Positions 34,839 through 44,024 are shown, numbered from the stretch's first letter. The stretch is DNA of 64,000 nucleotides from an uncultured Muribaculaceae bacterium (GCA_910588035.1 CAJUPY010000003.1:62001-126000), one strand, 5' to 3'. Made by a program: numbers and translations. The notes: generated from the letters alone by a model not told the origin.

Positions 34839-35320
34839 CAGAAGAAAGAGAAATATACCGACTGATTGACCGTTTTTTTGCCGGTGAGACCACGGTGGAG
34901 GAGGAACACCGTCTGGCCGCGATGTTCAGGTCAGACAATCTGCCCGAAGATCTTGAGCGATATCGCCCGATGTTTGCCTGGTATGACGGTTTGCAGGGTT
35001 GTCAGGTGAAACCTGCACGACGGGTAGGCCTGTTGCGTCTTGTGACGGTTGCTGCAATGGTGGCTGTCATAGCCACGGTTGCCGTCGGTGGATATTTGAA
35101 ATTCAGGGAACGTGCCTGTCTTGAAGATGTCTATGCCGGAAGTTTCGTAATCAGAGACGGCGTTAAGATAACCGACATCGATGTCGTTTTGTCGGAGATG
35201 GCCGAGGTTGAGGCCCGGATCGATCAAATTGAGATCAGCAGCAATGACAGAGATGAAAAATTGCTCGCACATGCTGAATATATTGAAAATAAATCATTTA
35301 ATACAGACGACTATGAATAG
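34829..35320 (+). CDS. Single-pass membrane protein, candidate anti-sigma factor
   Basis: 163 residues, or 161 if the second ATG at 34835 is used. A cytoplasmic N-terminal region of ~65 residues (EEREIYRLIDRFFAGETTVEEEHRLAAMF resembles the helical sigma-binding region of small anti-sigma proteins), one transmembrane helix at about 69-90, and a ~70-residue periplasmic part with acidic helices. There is no zinc anti-sigma HxxxCxxC motif. It overlaps the sigma gene by 10 bases and the following secreted-protein gene by 8. The function is inferred from topology and position. Confidence 0.72.
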   Translation: MPMTEEREIYRLIDRFFAGETTVEEEHRLAAMFRSDNLPEDLERYRPMFAWYDGLQGCQVKPARRVGLLRLVTVAAMVAVIATVAVGGYLKFRERACLEDVYAGSFVIRDGVKITDIDVVLSEMAEVEARIDQIEISSNDRDEKLLAHAEYIENKSFNTDDYE

Positions 35321-35933
35321 ACTGTTGATTGTCATTATCGCTTTGGCTGCAATGGTTCAGGCAAATGCCCAGAAAAAAATTGACGAAGTGGTGAAGAATG
35401 CCATTAAATCGGTGGAGATATCGGGAGACCACAGCGGCAACACCGTAAGCTATGAGCTGAAACGTAACCCCAAGACCAAAAAAGTCGAATACAATAAAGT
35501 CATCATGACTGTGACCGACAAAAAGTTGGGCAGAAAGCTTGAGTCGGCTTTCCGCGACGAACGAAACAATGCCGATGAGGTCAAAGTGATAAAGGGTGAA
35601 AAAGGTGCCGATTATCGAAAATTGATTTTCAGACAGGAAAAAGGCTATCGCGAATATATCTTGACCGGTGGCGGCGACTCCTGGAGTCTGATCGTGAGAT
35701 CCAAAGGCACGGTCATAATCTCTGATTTCGGAAATCTCAATCTGAACGGACTGAATGAATCGGAGGATCTGATCGCACTTGAGGTGAACGGCAGTCTTGA
35801 AGAACCGATGTCAGATCTCAGGGAAAGCATCAGAAACCTCGGTGAAGAGATGAAGAATCTTCGCGCGAGTCTGAAATGGGATTCACTTGACGGTCAGACG
35901 ACTGTCACCATATATGCCAACGACGGTGACTGA
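35313..35933 (+). CDS. Secreted protein of unknown function in a sigma-factor unit
   Basis: 206 residues with the start at 35313 (MNRLLIVIIALAAMVQANAQ, a signal peptide). This start overlaps the anti-sigma-like gene by 8 bases; the longer open frame has no signal and is rejected. The mature protein is lysine/glutamate-rich with alternating beta strands (VSYELKRNPKTKKVEYNKVIMTV) and a helical C-terminal part (LRESIRNLGEEMKNLRASL). I do not recognise a family. It is probably periplasmic and may be a target or sensor partner of the sigma/anti-sigma pair. Confidence 0.72.
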   Translation: MNRLLIVIIALAAMVQANAQKKIDEVVKNAIKSVEISGDHSGNTVSYELKRNPKTKKVEYNKVIMTVTDKKLGRKLESAFRDERNNADEVKVIKGEKGADYRKLIFRQEKGYREYILTGGGDSWSLIVRSKGTVIISDFGNLNLNGLNESEDLIALEVNGSLEEPMSDLRESIRNLGEEMKNLRASLKWDSLDGQTTVTIYANDGD

Positions 35934-36046
35934 ACCGCCCTGACGTGGCATGATGCCTGTTTCTTGACAACACCTTCATCGGCCGGTCTTTGTCGAAATT
36001 GTGATAAATAAAAACTGTCAAGGGGGTGTTTATCGTGAAAAATCAT

Positions 36047-36054
36047 TATCTTTG
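36047..36054 (+). promoter_or_regulatory. -7 element (TATCTTTG) for the C1 peptidase
   Basis: TATCTTTG followed by C, 28 bases before the ATG at 36082. The -33 region is GT-rich without an exact TTTG. Confidence 0.55.
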
Positions 36055-36081
36055 CGGAAAACAAACCAACTTATCAGTCAC

Positions 36082-37290
36082 ATGAAACAACTATTTGCCT
36101 CACTCATGGCTGCAGCTGTAGCCGTCAGTGTCTCGGCCGCTCCCGACAAGGCTGCGACCGACACGGTCAAGGGATTTGTGTTCACCGATGTGAAAATCAA
36201 CCCGACCACTTCTGTCAAAGATCAGAACAAGAGCGGCACATGCTGGTGTTTTGCCGGAACGAGCCATTTCGAAGAGGAGATTCTCCATAACGGAGGTGCT
36301 CCGCTCGATTTGTCGGAGATGTTCACCGTACGCCAGTGCTATCTTGATAAAGCCGACAAGTATATCCGCACCGGTGGCAAGACCAATTTCTCGCAAGGTG
36401 GCAGCATCATGGACGTGCCCTATGTATGGAAACGCTATGGCGCGCTTCCCGACAGCGTTTATGCCGGACTGAATTACGGCGAGGACAAACATGCCCACTA
36501 TGAGCTTGAGGCAGCGATGAAAGGCTATCTCGATGCTGTTGTCCGCAAACCCGGCAAACGTTTGTCAACCGCTTGGAAACAGGGTCTTGAGGGCATTCTT
36601 GACGCATATCTGGGAAAGGTTCCCGAGACTTTTACCGTAAACGGTAAGACCTACACGCCTAAGACTTACGCCGAGTCTCTCGGTCTCAATGCCGATGACT
36701 ACATTCCCGTCACATCGTTCACCCACCACCCCTTCTATGAAGAATTTCCGATTGAAGTTGCCGACAACTGGCTGTGGGCAGACTACTATAATGTTCCGAT
36801 GGAAGATCTCAAGGCTATAGCCGATGCCGCGATAGACAATGGCTACACCTTTGTCTGGGCTGCCGACGTTAGCGAGGGCGGTTTCAAGTGGAAAGATGGA
36901 TTTGCCCTTATGCCGAAGGCCAAGACCGAAGCCGACATGGACGGAACCGAACTCGCCCGTTGGGTGAAGATGAGCGATGCCGACCGTGCCGCCAAACAGT
37001 TTGAGATCAACGGTCCGGTCGAGGAAATCGAGGTGACACAGCAGACACGTCAGAACATGTTCGACCGTCAGGAGACCACCGATGATCACGGAATGGTCAT
37101 TGTCGGACGTGCCGTAGACCAGAAGGGCAATAAATACTACAAGGTGAAGAACTCATGGGATACAAACCAGGTCTATGACGGTTACTTCTATGTCTCTGAG
37201 CCCTATTTCCTTGCAAAGACTCTAAACATTCTTGTCAACAAGAAAGCGATTCCGAAAAATATCGCGAAGAAAATGAAAATCAACAATTGA
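36082..37290 (+). CDS. Secreted C1-family peptidase, bleomycin-hydrolase/PepC-like
   Basis: 402 residues with the start at 36082 (MKQLFASLMAAAVAVSVSAAP, a signal peptide); the open frame upstream overlaps the promoter. Papain-fold catalytic set: Gln48 and Cys54 in KDQNKSGTCWCFAGT, His in DDHGMVIVGRA (about 335), Asn in KVKNSWD (about 357). The length and the insert between Cys and His match the bleomycin hydrolase/aminopeptidase C group, but the signal peptide implies periplasmic or surface action, where it would trim peptides. Single-gene unit with its own promoter and terminator. Confidence 0.9.
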   Translation: MKQLFASLMAAAVAVSVSAAPDKAATDTVKGFVFTDVKINPTTSVKDQNKSGTCWCFAGTSHFEEEILHNGGAPLDLSEMFTVRQCYLDKADKYIRTGGKTNFSQGGSIMDVPYVWKRYGALPDSVYAGLNYGEDKHAHYELEAAMKGYLDAVVRKPGKRLSTAWKQGLEGILDAYLGKVPETFTVNGKTYTPKTYAESLGLNADDYIPVTSFTHHPFYEEFPIEVADNWLWADYYNVPMEDLKAIADAAIDNGYTFVWAADVSEGGFKWKDGFALMPKAKTEADMDGTELARWVKMSDADRAAKQFEINGPVEEIEVTQQTRQNMFDRQETTDDHGMVIVGRAVDQKGNKYYKVKNSWDTNQVYDGYFYVSEPYFLAKTLNILVNKKAIPKNIAKKMKINN

Positions 37291-37312
37291 CTTACGATTG
37301 ATTGAAACAAAA

Positions 37313-37347
37313 AAAGAGACAGACACGCGGTTGTGTCTGTCTTTTTT
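37313..37347 (+). terminator. Rho-independent terminator after the C1 peptidase
   Basis: Stem AGACAGACAC (37317-37326) with GTGTCTGTCT (37333-37342), 6-base loop, then a T run. Confidence 0.88.
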
Positions 37348-37348
37348 A

Positions 37349-37356
37349 TATATTTG
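37349..37356 (+). promoter_or_regulatory. Putative -7 element (TATATTTG) for the MBL-fold gene
   Basis: TATATTTG followed by C, 29 bases before the ATG at 37386 and immediately after the terminator. No well-placed -33 element. Confidence 0.45.
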
Positions 37357-37385
37357 CACAGTTATTACTTTCTAATCAACCAATT

Positions 37386-38267
37386 ATGAAACTGACTAAA
37401 CCTGTTATCATTACATTTCTGACTATGTGTCTCGCGGCGGGCATCGCTTCCGCTTCCCGCCCCACGGGTCATTTCACCCTGTGGCAGCTGCCGTCGGTCG
37501 TCGACGACCATGGCATGTCTTATGTTCTCAGAACCAAGTCTGACAGCCTCATTGTCATCGATGGCGGAAAAGTTGCAGAGACAAACTATCTGCGCGGTTT
37601 TCTGGGTGCTATGGGCAACAAGATCTCGGCATGGATTTTCACTCACCCCCATGCCGACCATGTCGGTGCCGCCATCGAAATTTTGCGTGACCGCCAGGGC
37701 ATCAGTGTGGGCCACATCTATCATTCACGTTTCACCGACGCGATGACGGCCGGAATGAAGCCGGGTGCGCAGGCACTTGTGTGGAACGCGACGGTTGATT
37801 CGATCACCGACATTCCGGTGACCGATCTCCACGCCGGCGACAGTTTTGAAATTGACGGAGTCAGTTTCAAGATTCTGGCAGAGAAAAATCCCGAGTTCAA
37901 GACAAATCTATACAACAACTCTTCAATGGTGATCAGGGTGGAAGATGATTCGAAATCTGTCGTTTTTCTCGGTGATGCCGGCGAGGAAGAGGGCGAGAAA
38001 CTACTTGCGTCGCCCTATCGCAAAGATCTCGACTGCGACATACTTCAGGTTGCCCACCACGGGCAGAGTGCCTGCAATGAGAAGTTTTACAAGACGGTCA
38101 CGTTCAAGGCTTGCATGTGGCCCACCGCCACATGGGTCTGGGACAATAATGTCGGCAACGGGTTCAACACCGGCCCCTACACTACGATAGAGACCCGCCG
38201 GTGGATGGACGAGAAAGGAATCAAGACCCACTATAATTCAATCGACGGCCTTCACCGCATCGACTGA
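37386..38267 (+). CDS. Secreted metallo-beta-lactamase-fold hydrolase
   Basis: 293 residues with the start at 37386 (signal peptide MKLTKPVIITFLTMCLAAGIASA). The zinc motif is THPHADHVGA, with further metal ligands in VVFLGDAGEEE and QVAHHGQSACNEKF, the pattern of the ComEC/Rec2-like MBL branch. The domain is complete. It lacks the DNA-uptake membrane part of ComEC and is predicted to be periplasmic. The substrate is unknown; phosphodiester or phosphonate-type substrates are usual in this branch. It is convergent with ugd, only 14 bases away. Confidence 0.83.
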   Translation: MKLTKPVIITFLTMCLAAGIASASRPTGHFTLWQLPSVVDDHGMSYVLRTKSDSLIVIDGGKVAETNYLRGFLGAMGNKISAWIFTHPHADHVGAAIEILRDRQGISVGHIYHSRFTDAMTAGMKPGAQALVWNATVDSITDIPVTDLHAGDSFEIDGVSFKILAEKNPEFKTNLYNNSSMVIRVEDDSKSVVFLGDAGEEEGEKLLASPYRKDLDCDILQVAHHGQSACNEKFYKTVTFKACMWPTATWVWDNNVGNGFNTGPYTTIETRRWMDEKGIKTHYNSIDGLHRID

Positions 38268-38281
38268 CCTGGCATGGACGA

Positions 38282-39592
38282 TTATCCCACTTTGTAGTAG
38301 GTGAAGCCGTTTTCTTCAAGATATTCACGGTCATATATGTTGCGGCCGTCGATGATGACGTGATTTCTCATTGTGCGTTGCAGCACAGCCAACGAGGGCA
38401 TTCGGAACTGTTTCCACTCGGTCACCAGCATGATTGCATCGGCGTCGACCGCAGCATCATACATGTCGCCCGCATAGATGACTTTGTCGCCTATGCGCCG
38501 GCGACATTCTTCCATGGCGACCGGATCATAGACTTTGACAGTCGCGCCGGCTTTCAGCAGGCGGTCGATCAACACCAGGGCCGGAGCCTCACGCATGTCG
38601 TCGGTCTCAGGTTTGAATGCCAGCCCCCACAGGGCGACGGTCATTCCTGAAAGATTGTCGCCGTAATGTCTCACAAGTTTATCAAACAAAATGCCTTTCT
38701 GGTGTTCGTTGACCTGCTCCACAGCTTTAAGCACTCGCATCTCATATCCGTTTTTCTCGGCCGTCTTTATCAGAGCCTTCACGTCTTTTGGAAAACATGA
38801 ACCGCCATATCCGCATCCGGGATAAAGGAATTTGCGGCCTATGCGGGTGTCTGCACCGATGCCTTTTCTGACCATGTTTACATCGGCCCCGACAATTTCA
38901 CACAGATTTGCGATGTCGTTCATGAACGAGATGCGGGTGGCGAGCATCGAGTTTGCGGCATATTTTATCATTTCAGCCGACGGTATGTCAGTGAAAATCA
39001 TTCGGTCAGAGACAACCATGAACGGTTTGTAGAGCCGTGACATCACTTTGCGTGCGCGTTCGGAGTCAACACCGACAACAACGCGGTCGGGCGACATGAA
39101 GTCTTTGACGGCTGCTCCCTCTTTGAGAAATTCAGGGTTGGCGGCGACATCAAATTCGATGTCGGCTCCCCGTTTTCTAAGCTCCTCGGCGATAGTGGCC
39201 TTTACCAAAGCCGCCGTTCCGACAGGCACTGTAGATTTAGTTACCAGAATGGTGTATTTCTTGATGTTGCGACCGAACTCACGTGCCACCGAGAGAACAT
39301 ATTGCAGGTCGGCCGAACCGTCTTCGTCAGGCGGTGTGCCGACGGCTGAGAAAACCACCTCTACATCGTCAATGACCGATGAGAGCGAACGGGTGAAATG
39401 CAGGCGGTTGGCATCGACATTGCGTTTGACCATTTCATCGAGTCCCGGTTCATATATCGGGATAATGCCTTTTCTGAGGTTCTCGATTTTCTGCGTGTCG
39501 ATGTCGACACAGGTGACATTGACGCCCATCTCGGCGAAGCAGGTGCCTGAAACCAGGCCTACATATCCGGTTCCTACAATGGCAATATTCAT
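38282..39592 (-). CDS. ugd: UDP-glucose 6-dehydrogenase
   Basis: 436 residues. NAD Rossmann motif IAIVGTGYVGLVSGTCFAE at the N-terminus; catalytic-cysteine block GCGYGGSCFPKDVKAL; LWGLAFKPETDDMREAPALVLI opens the C-terminal UDP-binding domain. It oxidises UDP-glucose to UDP-glucuronate in the cytoplasm for surface polysaccharide. A GDP-mannose dehydrogenase is less likely given the length and cysteine block. It lies last in the gmd-fcl-ugd unit, 16 bases after fcl. Confidence 0.93.
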   Translation of the reverse strand: MNIAIVGTGYVGLVSGTCFAEMGVNVTCVDIDTQKIENLRKGIIPIYEPGLDEMVKRNVDANRLHFTRSLSSVIDDVEVVFSAVGTPPDEDGSADLQYVLSVAREFGRNIKKYTILVTKSTVPVGTAALVKATIAEELRKRGADIEFDVAANPEFLKEGAAVKDFMSPDRVVVGVDSERARKVMSRLYKPFMVVSDRMIFTDIPSAEMIKYAANSMLATRISFMNDIANLCEIVGADVNMVRKGIGADTRIGRKFLYPGCGYGGSCFPKDVKALIKTAEKNGYEMRVLKAVEQVNEHQKGILFDKLVRHYGDNLSGMTVALWGLAFKPETDDMREAPALVLIDRLLKAGATVKVYDPVAMEECRRRIGDKVIYAGDMYDAAVDADAIMLVTEWKQFRMPSLAVLQRTMRNHVIIDGRNIYDREYLEENGFTYYKVG

Positions 39593-39608
39593 TTTTTATC
39601 TGGTGTTA

Positions 39609-40550
39609 TCAGCGCTCGGCGCGCATGGGGTTGTTTAAAAAATCTTCATATGCGAGTCTGATGCCGTCTCTGAGTTCTGTCGAGTAAGACCAACCCAGAC
39701 GTGTGGCTTTCGAGACATCGAGAAGTTTGCGTGGAGTGCCGTTCGGCATCGAGGTGTCCCACCTGATTTCTCCGCTGTAACCCACCGTTTCAGCCACTAT
39801 CTCTGTCAGTTCTTTGATTGTCAGCTCTTTGCCTGTGCCGGCGTTGACGGTTTCGTTGCCCGAATAGTTGTTCATCAGAAACACACACAGGTTGGCCAGA
39901 TCGTCGACATAGAGAAACTCGCGCAGCGGAGAGCCGTCACCCCAGCACACGACTTCGGGCGCACCCGTCACTTTGGCTTCGTGAAAACGGCGTATCAGTG
40001 CCGGCAGAACGTGGGAGTGGGTGGGGTGGTAGTTGTCGTTGGGTCCATAGAGATTGGTGGGCATCACAGATATGTAATCTGTGCCATACTGCCGGTTTAG
40101 AAACTCGCAGTATTTCAGTCCCGATATTTTGGCGAGTGCGTAAGCCTCGTTGGTTTTTTCAAGTTCGGAGGTGAGAAGACACGATTCGGTCATCGGTTGT
40201 GGCGCCATGCGTGGATAGATGCATGAGGAACCCAGAAACAGAAGTTTGCGGCACCCGTTACGCCATGCGGCATTGATCACGTTCATCTCGAGCATCATGT
40301 TGTCATACATGAAGTCGGCCAGTGCATTGCGGTTGGCTTCAATTCCTCCCACTTTCGCCGCTGCAAGAAAGACATATTCAGGCCGCTCGGCGGCGAAAAA
40401 GTCGTTCACTGCCTGTTGGTTCACGAGATCGAGCTCCTTGTGGGTCCGCGTGACAAGATTGTGATAGCCTTGTCGCCCGAGTTCGCGCACGATTGCCGAT
40501 CCCACCATGCCGCGGTGTCCGGCCACATAAATTTTTGAGTTTGTTTCCAT
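39609..40550 (-). CDS. fcl: GDP-L-fucose synthase
   Basis: 313 residues, short-chain dehydrogenase fold. NADP motif VAGHRGMVGSAIVREL, catalytic Ser in LFLGSSCIYPRMAPQPM, and Tyr/Lys in EAYALAKISGLKYCE. It is a bifunctional 3,5-epimerase/4-reductase that converts GDP-4-keto-6-deoxymannose to GDP-L-fucose. It sits directly after gmd (8-base gap), completing the de novo GDP-fucose route from GDP-mannose. Confidence 0.96.
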   Translation of the reverse strand: METNSKIYVAGHRGMVGSAIVRELGRQGYHNLVTRTHKELDLVNQQAVNDFFAAERPEYVFLAAAKVGGIEANRNALADFMYDNMMLEMNVINAAWRNGCRKLLFLGSSCIYPRMAPQPMTESCLLTSELEKTNEAYALAKISGLKYCEFLNRQYGTDYISVMPTNLYGPNDNYHPTHSHVLPALIRRFHEAKVTGAPEVVCWGDGSPLREFLYVDDLANLCVFLMNNYSGNETVNAGTGKELTIKELTEIVAETVGYSGEIRWDTSMPNGTPRKLLDVSKATRLGWSYSTELRDGIRLAYEDFLNNPMRAER

Positions 40551-40558
40551 ACGAAAGA

Positions 40559-41650
40559 CTACTTGACTATGCCCCGTTCGAGATACTCCGCAAGATTGGT
40601 CTTCACTTGCTCACCTGCTCTTTCGACTGCCACTTTGGCCATGTCTGCATCGACCATGAGGTTTACAAGTTGCTCAAATGATGTTTTTTCAGTCGGATCC
40701 CAACCCAATTTCGCTTTGGCCTTGGAGGGATCTCCGAGCAGGTTGACAACATCGGTCGGACGGTAGAAGTCGGGAGACACTTCGACCAGCACACGCCCCG
40801 TCGCTTTGTCGATGCCTTTTTCGTCTGGACCCTCGCCGATGAACTCAAGTTCGATTCCGACACGACGGAATGCGAGAATGCAGAAATCTCTGACCGAATG
40901 TTGAACACCTGTGGCGATCACATAATCGTCTGGCTCGGACTGTTGGAGAATCAGCCACATGCACTCGACGTAGTCTTTGGCGTAGCCCCAGTCGCGCAGC
41001 GACGAAAGGTTGCCCAGATAGAGCTTGTCTTGTTTGCCTTGTGAGATGCGTGCGGCAGCAAGCGTGATTTTCCGCGTCACGAAAGTTTCGCCCCGGCGTT
41101 CCGACTCATGATTGAACAAGATGCCCGAACAGGCAAACATGCCGTAGGCCTCGCGGTATTCCTTCACGATCCAGAACCCGTAGAGCTTGGCGACGGCATA
41201 GGGGCTGTAGGGGTGGAACGGTGTGGTCTCGCTCTGGGGTATCTCCTCGACTTTGCCATAGAGCTCAGACGTCGAAGCCTGATAAATGCGGCATGTCGTG
41301 GCGAGACCGTTGAGCCTGACAGCCTCCAGAATGCGCAAGACGCCGGTGGCATCTATGTTGGCCGTATATTCGGGAGAATCGAACGACACCTGGACATGAC
41401 TCTGGGCCGCGAGATTGTAGATCTCGTCGGGTCTGACCTTGGAAATCACATGGACGATAGACATGGAGTCGCCGAGGTCGGCATAGTGGAGATGAAATCT
41501 CTCATGACCTTCAAGATGGGCGATGCGTTCGCGGAAATCGACCGACGAACGGCGTATGATGCCATGCACGTCATATCCTTTCTCAAGCAATAGTTCGGCG
41601 AGATAGGAACCGTCCTGGCCTGTCACGCCTGTAATCAAGGCTGTCTTCAT
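40559..41650 (-). CDS. gmd: GDP-mannose 4,6-dehydratase
   Basis: 363 residues. NADP motif ALITGVTGQDGSYLAELLL at the very N-terminus, NLAAQSHVQVSF, catalytic Tyr/Lys in SPYAVAKLYGFW, and NHESERRGETFVTRKIT. It dehydrates GDP-mannose to the 4-keto-6-deoxy intermediate used by Fcl. The start is fixed by the conserved motif and cannot move inward. The promoter's -7 element ends only a few bases upstream, implying a very short or absent 5' leader. Confidence 0.97.
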   Translation of the reverse strand: MKTALITGVTGQDGSYLAELLLEKGYDVHGIIRRSSVDFRERIAHLEGHERFHLHYADLGDSMSIVHVISKVRPDEIYNLAAQSHVQVSFDSPEYTANIDATGVLRILEAVRLNGLATTCRIYQASTSELYGKVEEIPQSETTPFHPYSPYAVAKLYGFWIVKEYREAYGMFACSGILFNHESERRGETFVTRKITLAAARISQGKQDKLYLGNLSSLRDWGYAKDYVECMWLILQQSEPDDYVIATGVQHSVRDFCILAFRRVGIELEFIGEGPDEKGIDKATGRVLVEVSPDFYRPTDVVNLLGDPSKAKAKLGWDPTEKTSFEQLVNLMVDADMAKVAVERAGEQVKTNLAEYLERGIVK

Positions 41651-41655
41651 GTTGG

Positions 41656-41687
41656 CAAAGTTAGTGACCTTATGTCAGATATGCAAA
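41656..41687 (-). promoter_or_regulatory. Promoter of gmd-fcl-ugd
   Basis: Minus-strand TTTG (plus 41684-41687) and TAACTTTG (plus 41656-41663) with a 20-base spacer. The usual start site ~6 bases downstream falls on or next to the ATG at 41650. Confidence 0.65.
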
Positions 41688-41717
41688 ATAAATAATGGCT
41701 GAAATAAAAAATTAAAC

Positions 41718-41725
41718 TAAATTTG
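41718..41725 (+). promoter_or_regulatory. Putative -7 element (TAAATTTG) for the amino-acid antiporter
   Basis: TAAATTTG followed by C, 28 bases before the ATG at 41753. The -33 region is AT-rich without TTTG. Confidence 0.45.
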
Positions 41726-41752
41726 CACCCGATTTTGAAACACCCCTTGAAA

Positions 41753-43177
41753 ATGGATTCATCGAAGCAACTCGGATTTGCAGGGCTGGTCGCCATCGTA
41801 TTCGGCATGGTGGTCGGCTCGGGAATATATAACCTGCCGCAAAACATGGCGGCACAGGCGGGGTTGGGAGCAGTGGTGATCTCCTGGGTGGTCACTGCTT
41901 TCTGCATGTTGTTTCTGGTGGCTACATTCAAGACACTTGCCGACCGGCGTCCCGACATGAAGGCCGGCATATATGAGTATGCGAGAGCCGGTTTCGGAAA
42001 TTATCTCGGTTTCAACATGGCATGGGGATACTGGCTGTGTGCCTGTTTCGCCAATATCGCATATGCGGCGATGCTCAACGATTCGTTCGGCGCTTTTTTT
42101 CCTGTTTTCCTCGACCACGGCTGGCCTACCGTCGCACTCGGTTCGGGATTGATATGGGTGATGTATTTTCTTGTTGTCAACGGCATCAAGACGGCCAAGG
42201 CTGTGAACATGGTTCTGGCAGTGCTGAAAGTCATAGCCATATCGTTCATTCTCGTGTTGCTTGTCCTTAATGTGAAAATGGGATTGTTCAGTTATGATTT
42301 CTGGGGCAGGTTGAGCGATCTCGGCGGACTTGATTCACAAATCAACAGCACCGTAATGGTCACTCTGTGGTGTTTTCTCGGCATAGAGGGCGCGGTCATG
42401 ATGGCGGCGAGGGCCAGGAATCCGATGGACGTCGGACGAGCCGGTCTGACCGGTTTTTTTCTTGCCTGGATTCTCTATGTGCTTGTCTCGGTGTTATGTT
42501 TCGGTGTGATGACTCAACCTGAGCTGGCGTCACTTGAGAACCCGTCAGTCGCTTACGTGCTCCGCACGGTCGTTGGAGACTGGGCCTATTACTTTGTGAT
42601 AGTCTCTATAATCGTGTCGCTCATAGGAGGGTGGGTGTCGTGGAGCCTTATCTGTGCGCAGGTGCCTATGGAAGCTGCCGAGGTTGGAATTTTCCCGAAA
42701 AAATTTCTCAAGCTCAACCGCAATGCCATGCCTGGCTATGCAATCTTTGTCTCGAGCGTCATAATGCAGATCTTCCTGTTTTTTGTCGTTATGGCTGACA
42801 ATATCTATCTGGCGGCACTCAGCATCTCGGGCATGATGATTCTTCCTCCTTATTTTTTCAGCGGACTATATCTCTGGAAAGCTACACTCAGACCCGAATG
42901 GCTGCGCAATCCGTCGCGTGTAAGACTGCTCCGGTTCCGTGTCGTGGGCGTGATCTGCTCAATAAACTGCCTGTGGATGATTTACGCCGGCGGTCTCGAC
43001 CTGCTGATGCTGTCATCGTGGTTCTATCTGCCGGGATTCTTTTTCTATGTCAAGGTGCGCAACCGTGACCGCCGTCCCACTCCCCGGAATGTCATCTCCT
43101 GCTTCACTGTCGCCGAGCGGTGGCAGTTGGCGGCCATGGTCGCTTGTGCCGTGATGTCGGCATTATTTGTCAGATGA
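41753..43177 (+). CDS. APC-family basic amino acid/polyamine antiporter, ArcD-like
   Basis: 474 residues with the start at 41753 (MDSSKQLGFAG); the farther start lies inside the promoter. Twelve to thirteen hydrophobic helices. The N-terminal GLVAIVFGMVVGSGIYNLPQNMAAQAG is the substrate-binding unwound helix of the arginine/ornithine, arginine/agmatine and lysine/cadaverine group; VTLWCFLGIEGAVMMAARARNP is helix 6. It would exchange amino acids at the inner membrane. Specificity cannot be decided and no arginine deiminase genes are nearby. It is divergent from gmd. Confidence 0.82.
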   Translation: MDSSKQLGFAGLVAIVFGMVVGSGIYNLPQNMAAQAGLGAVVISWVVTAFCMLFLVATFKTLADRRPDMKAGIYEYARAGFGNYLGFNMAWGYWLCACFANIAYAAMLNDSFGAFFPVFLDHGWPTVALGSGLIWVMYFLVVNGIKTAKAVNMVLAVLKVIAISFILVLLVLNVKMGLFSYDFWGRLSDLGGLDSQINSTVMVTLWCFLGIEGAVMMAARARNPMDVGRAGLTGFFLAWILYVLVSVLCFGVMTQPELASLENPSVAYVLRTVVGDWAYYFVIVSIIVSLIGGWVSWSLICAQVPMEAAEVGIFPKKFLKLNRNAMPGYAIFVSSVIMQIFLFFVVMADNIYLAALSISGMMILPPYFFSGLYLWKATLRPEWLRNPSRVRLLRFRVVGVICSINCLWMIYAGGLDLLMLSSWFYLPGFFFYVKVRNRDRRPTPRNVISCFTVAERWQLAAMVACAVMSALFVR

Positions 43178-43218
43178 AGTTTTTTATGCTTTAGACCATC
43201 GTTTTCGACAAAATTCAC

Positions 43219-43226
43219 TATCTTTA
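43219..43226 (+). promoter_or_regulatory. Weak -7 element (TATCTTTA) for the barrel/PCMD locus
   Basis: TATCTTTA differs from consensus in the last base and lies 48 bases before the ATG at 43274. No clear -33 element. Confidence 0.38.
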
Positions 43227-43273
43227 CCGAAATTTAGCATTTCGCTTATCTCATTCACATTTCACTGATCAAA

Positions 43274-44023
43274 ATGAGTTCAAAGTCAAAACTAAGGACT
43301 GCAATAGCTGCAGTGGCCCTGATTGCATCGTCATTTATGACAATGTCGTCACAAGAGATGTTCAAACGGGGTCTTGAACAACATTCGTTCATACCTAAGG
43401 GTCAATGGATCACCGGCGTGAGCGTCAATTTCTCGCAGACCCACCAGAATAACTATCAGTTTTTCATTGTCGAGAACATCGACGGAGACACCTATTCGTT
43501 CAAAGTGACGCCGATGCTGCTCTATTGCTTCAAAGATAACCTCGCTGCCGGCGGGAAGTTCGGTTACCAGCGTACACGGAACAAAATCAATGCCGCAGAT
43601 GTCGTGGTTGACAGCGAGAGCGATTACGATGTCGACAATCTCTATAGCATAAGCCACAATTATTCGGCGATGACATGTTTCAGAAACTATATCAGTTTCG
43701 GAAACAACAAACGGTTCGGCATGTTCAACGAACTGCAGCTCCAGGTCGGTGGCGGACAGTCGAAACTGACAAAGGGAACGGGTGAGGACTTCACCGGCAC
43801 CTATGAGCGCAATTTCAGCCTCGATGTGGGGCTTGCTCCGGGAATGATTATGTTCCTCAACAACTATTCGGCAATCGAGGTCAATGTCGGTGTTCTCGGT
43901 TTTTCATACACATCGACAAAATCGACCACCGACCGCATATATGTCGCGCACCGCAGTTCAAAGTCGGCCAACTTTAAAGTCAACCTTTTTTCAATCACCT
44001 TTGGAGTGGCATTTTATCTCTGA
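43274..44023 (+). CDS. Outer-membrane beta-barrel protein, paralogue 1
   Basis: 249 residues with a signal peptide (LRTAIAAVALIASSFMTMSS). The mature part is a small barrel of alternating strands with the motif FIPKGQWITGVSVNF near residue 40, FRNYISFG in the middle and a final NLFSITFGVAFYL strand. It shares IPKGQW, the NYSA-x-xxFRNYI block and the overall length with the next gene, so the two are tandem paralogues. No transport family is assigned. It forms an operon with the next gene (gap 1 base) and the PCMD lipoprotein. Confidence 0.72.
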   Translation: MSSKSKLRTAIAAVALIASSFMTMSSQEMFKRGLEQHSFIPKGQWITGVSVNFSQTHQNNYQFFIVENIDGDTYSFKVTPMLLYCFKDNLAAGGKFGYQRTRNKINAADVVVDSESDYDVDNLYSISHNYSAMTCFRNYISFGNNKRFGMFNELQLQVGGGQSKLTKGTGEDFTGTYERNFSLDVGLAPGMIMFLNNYSAIEVNVGVLGFSYTSTKSTTDRIYVAHRSSKSANFKVNLFSITFGVAFYL

Positions 44024-44024
44024 T

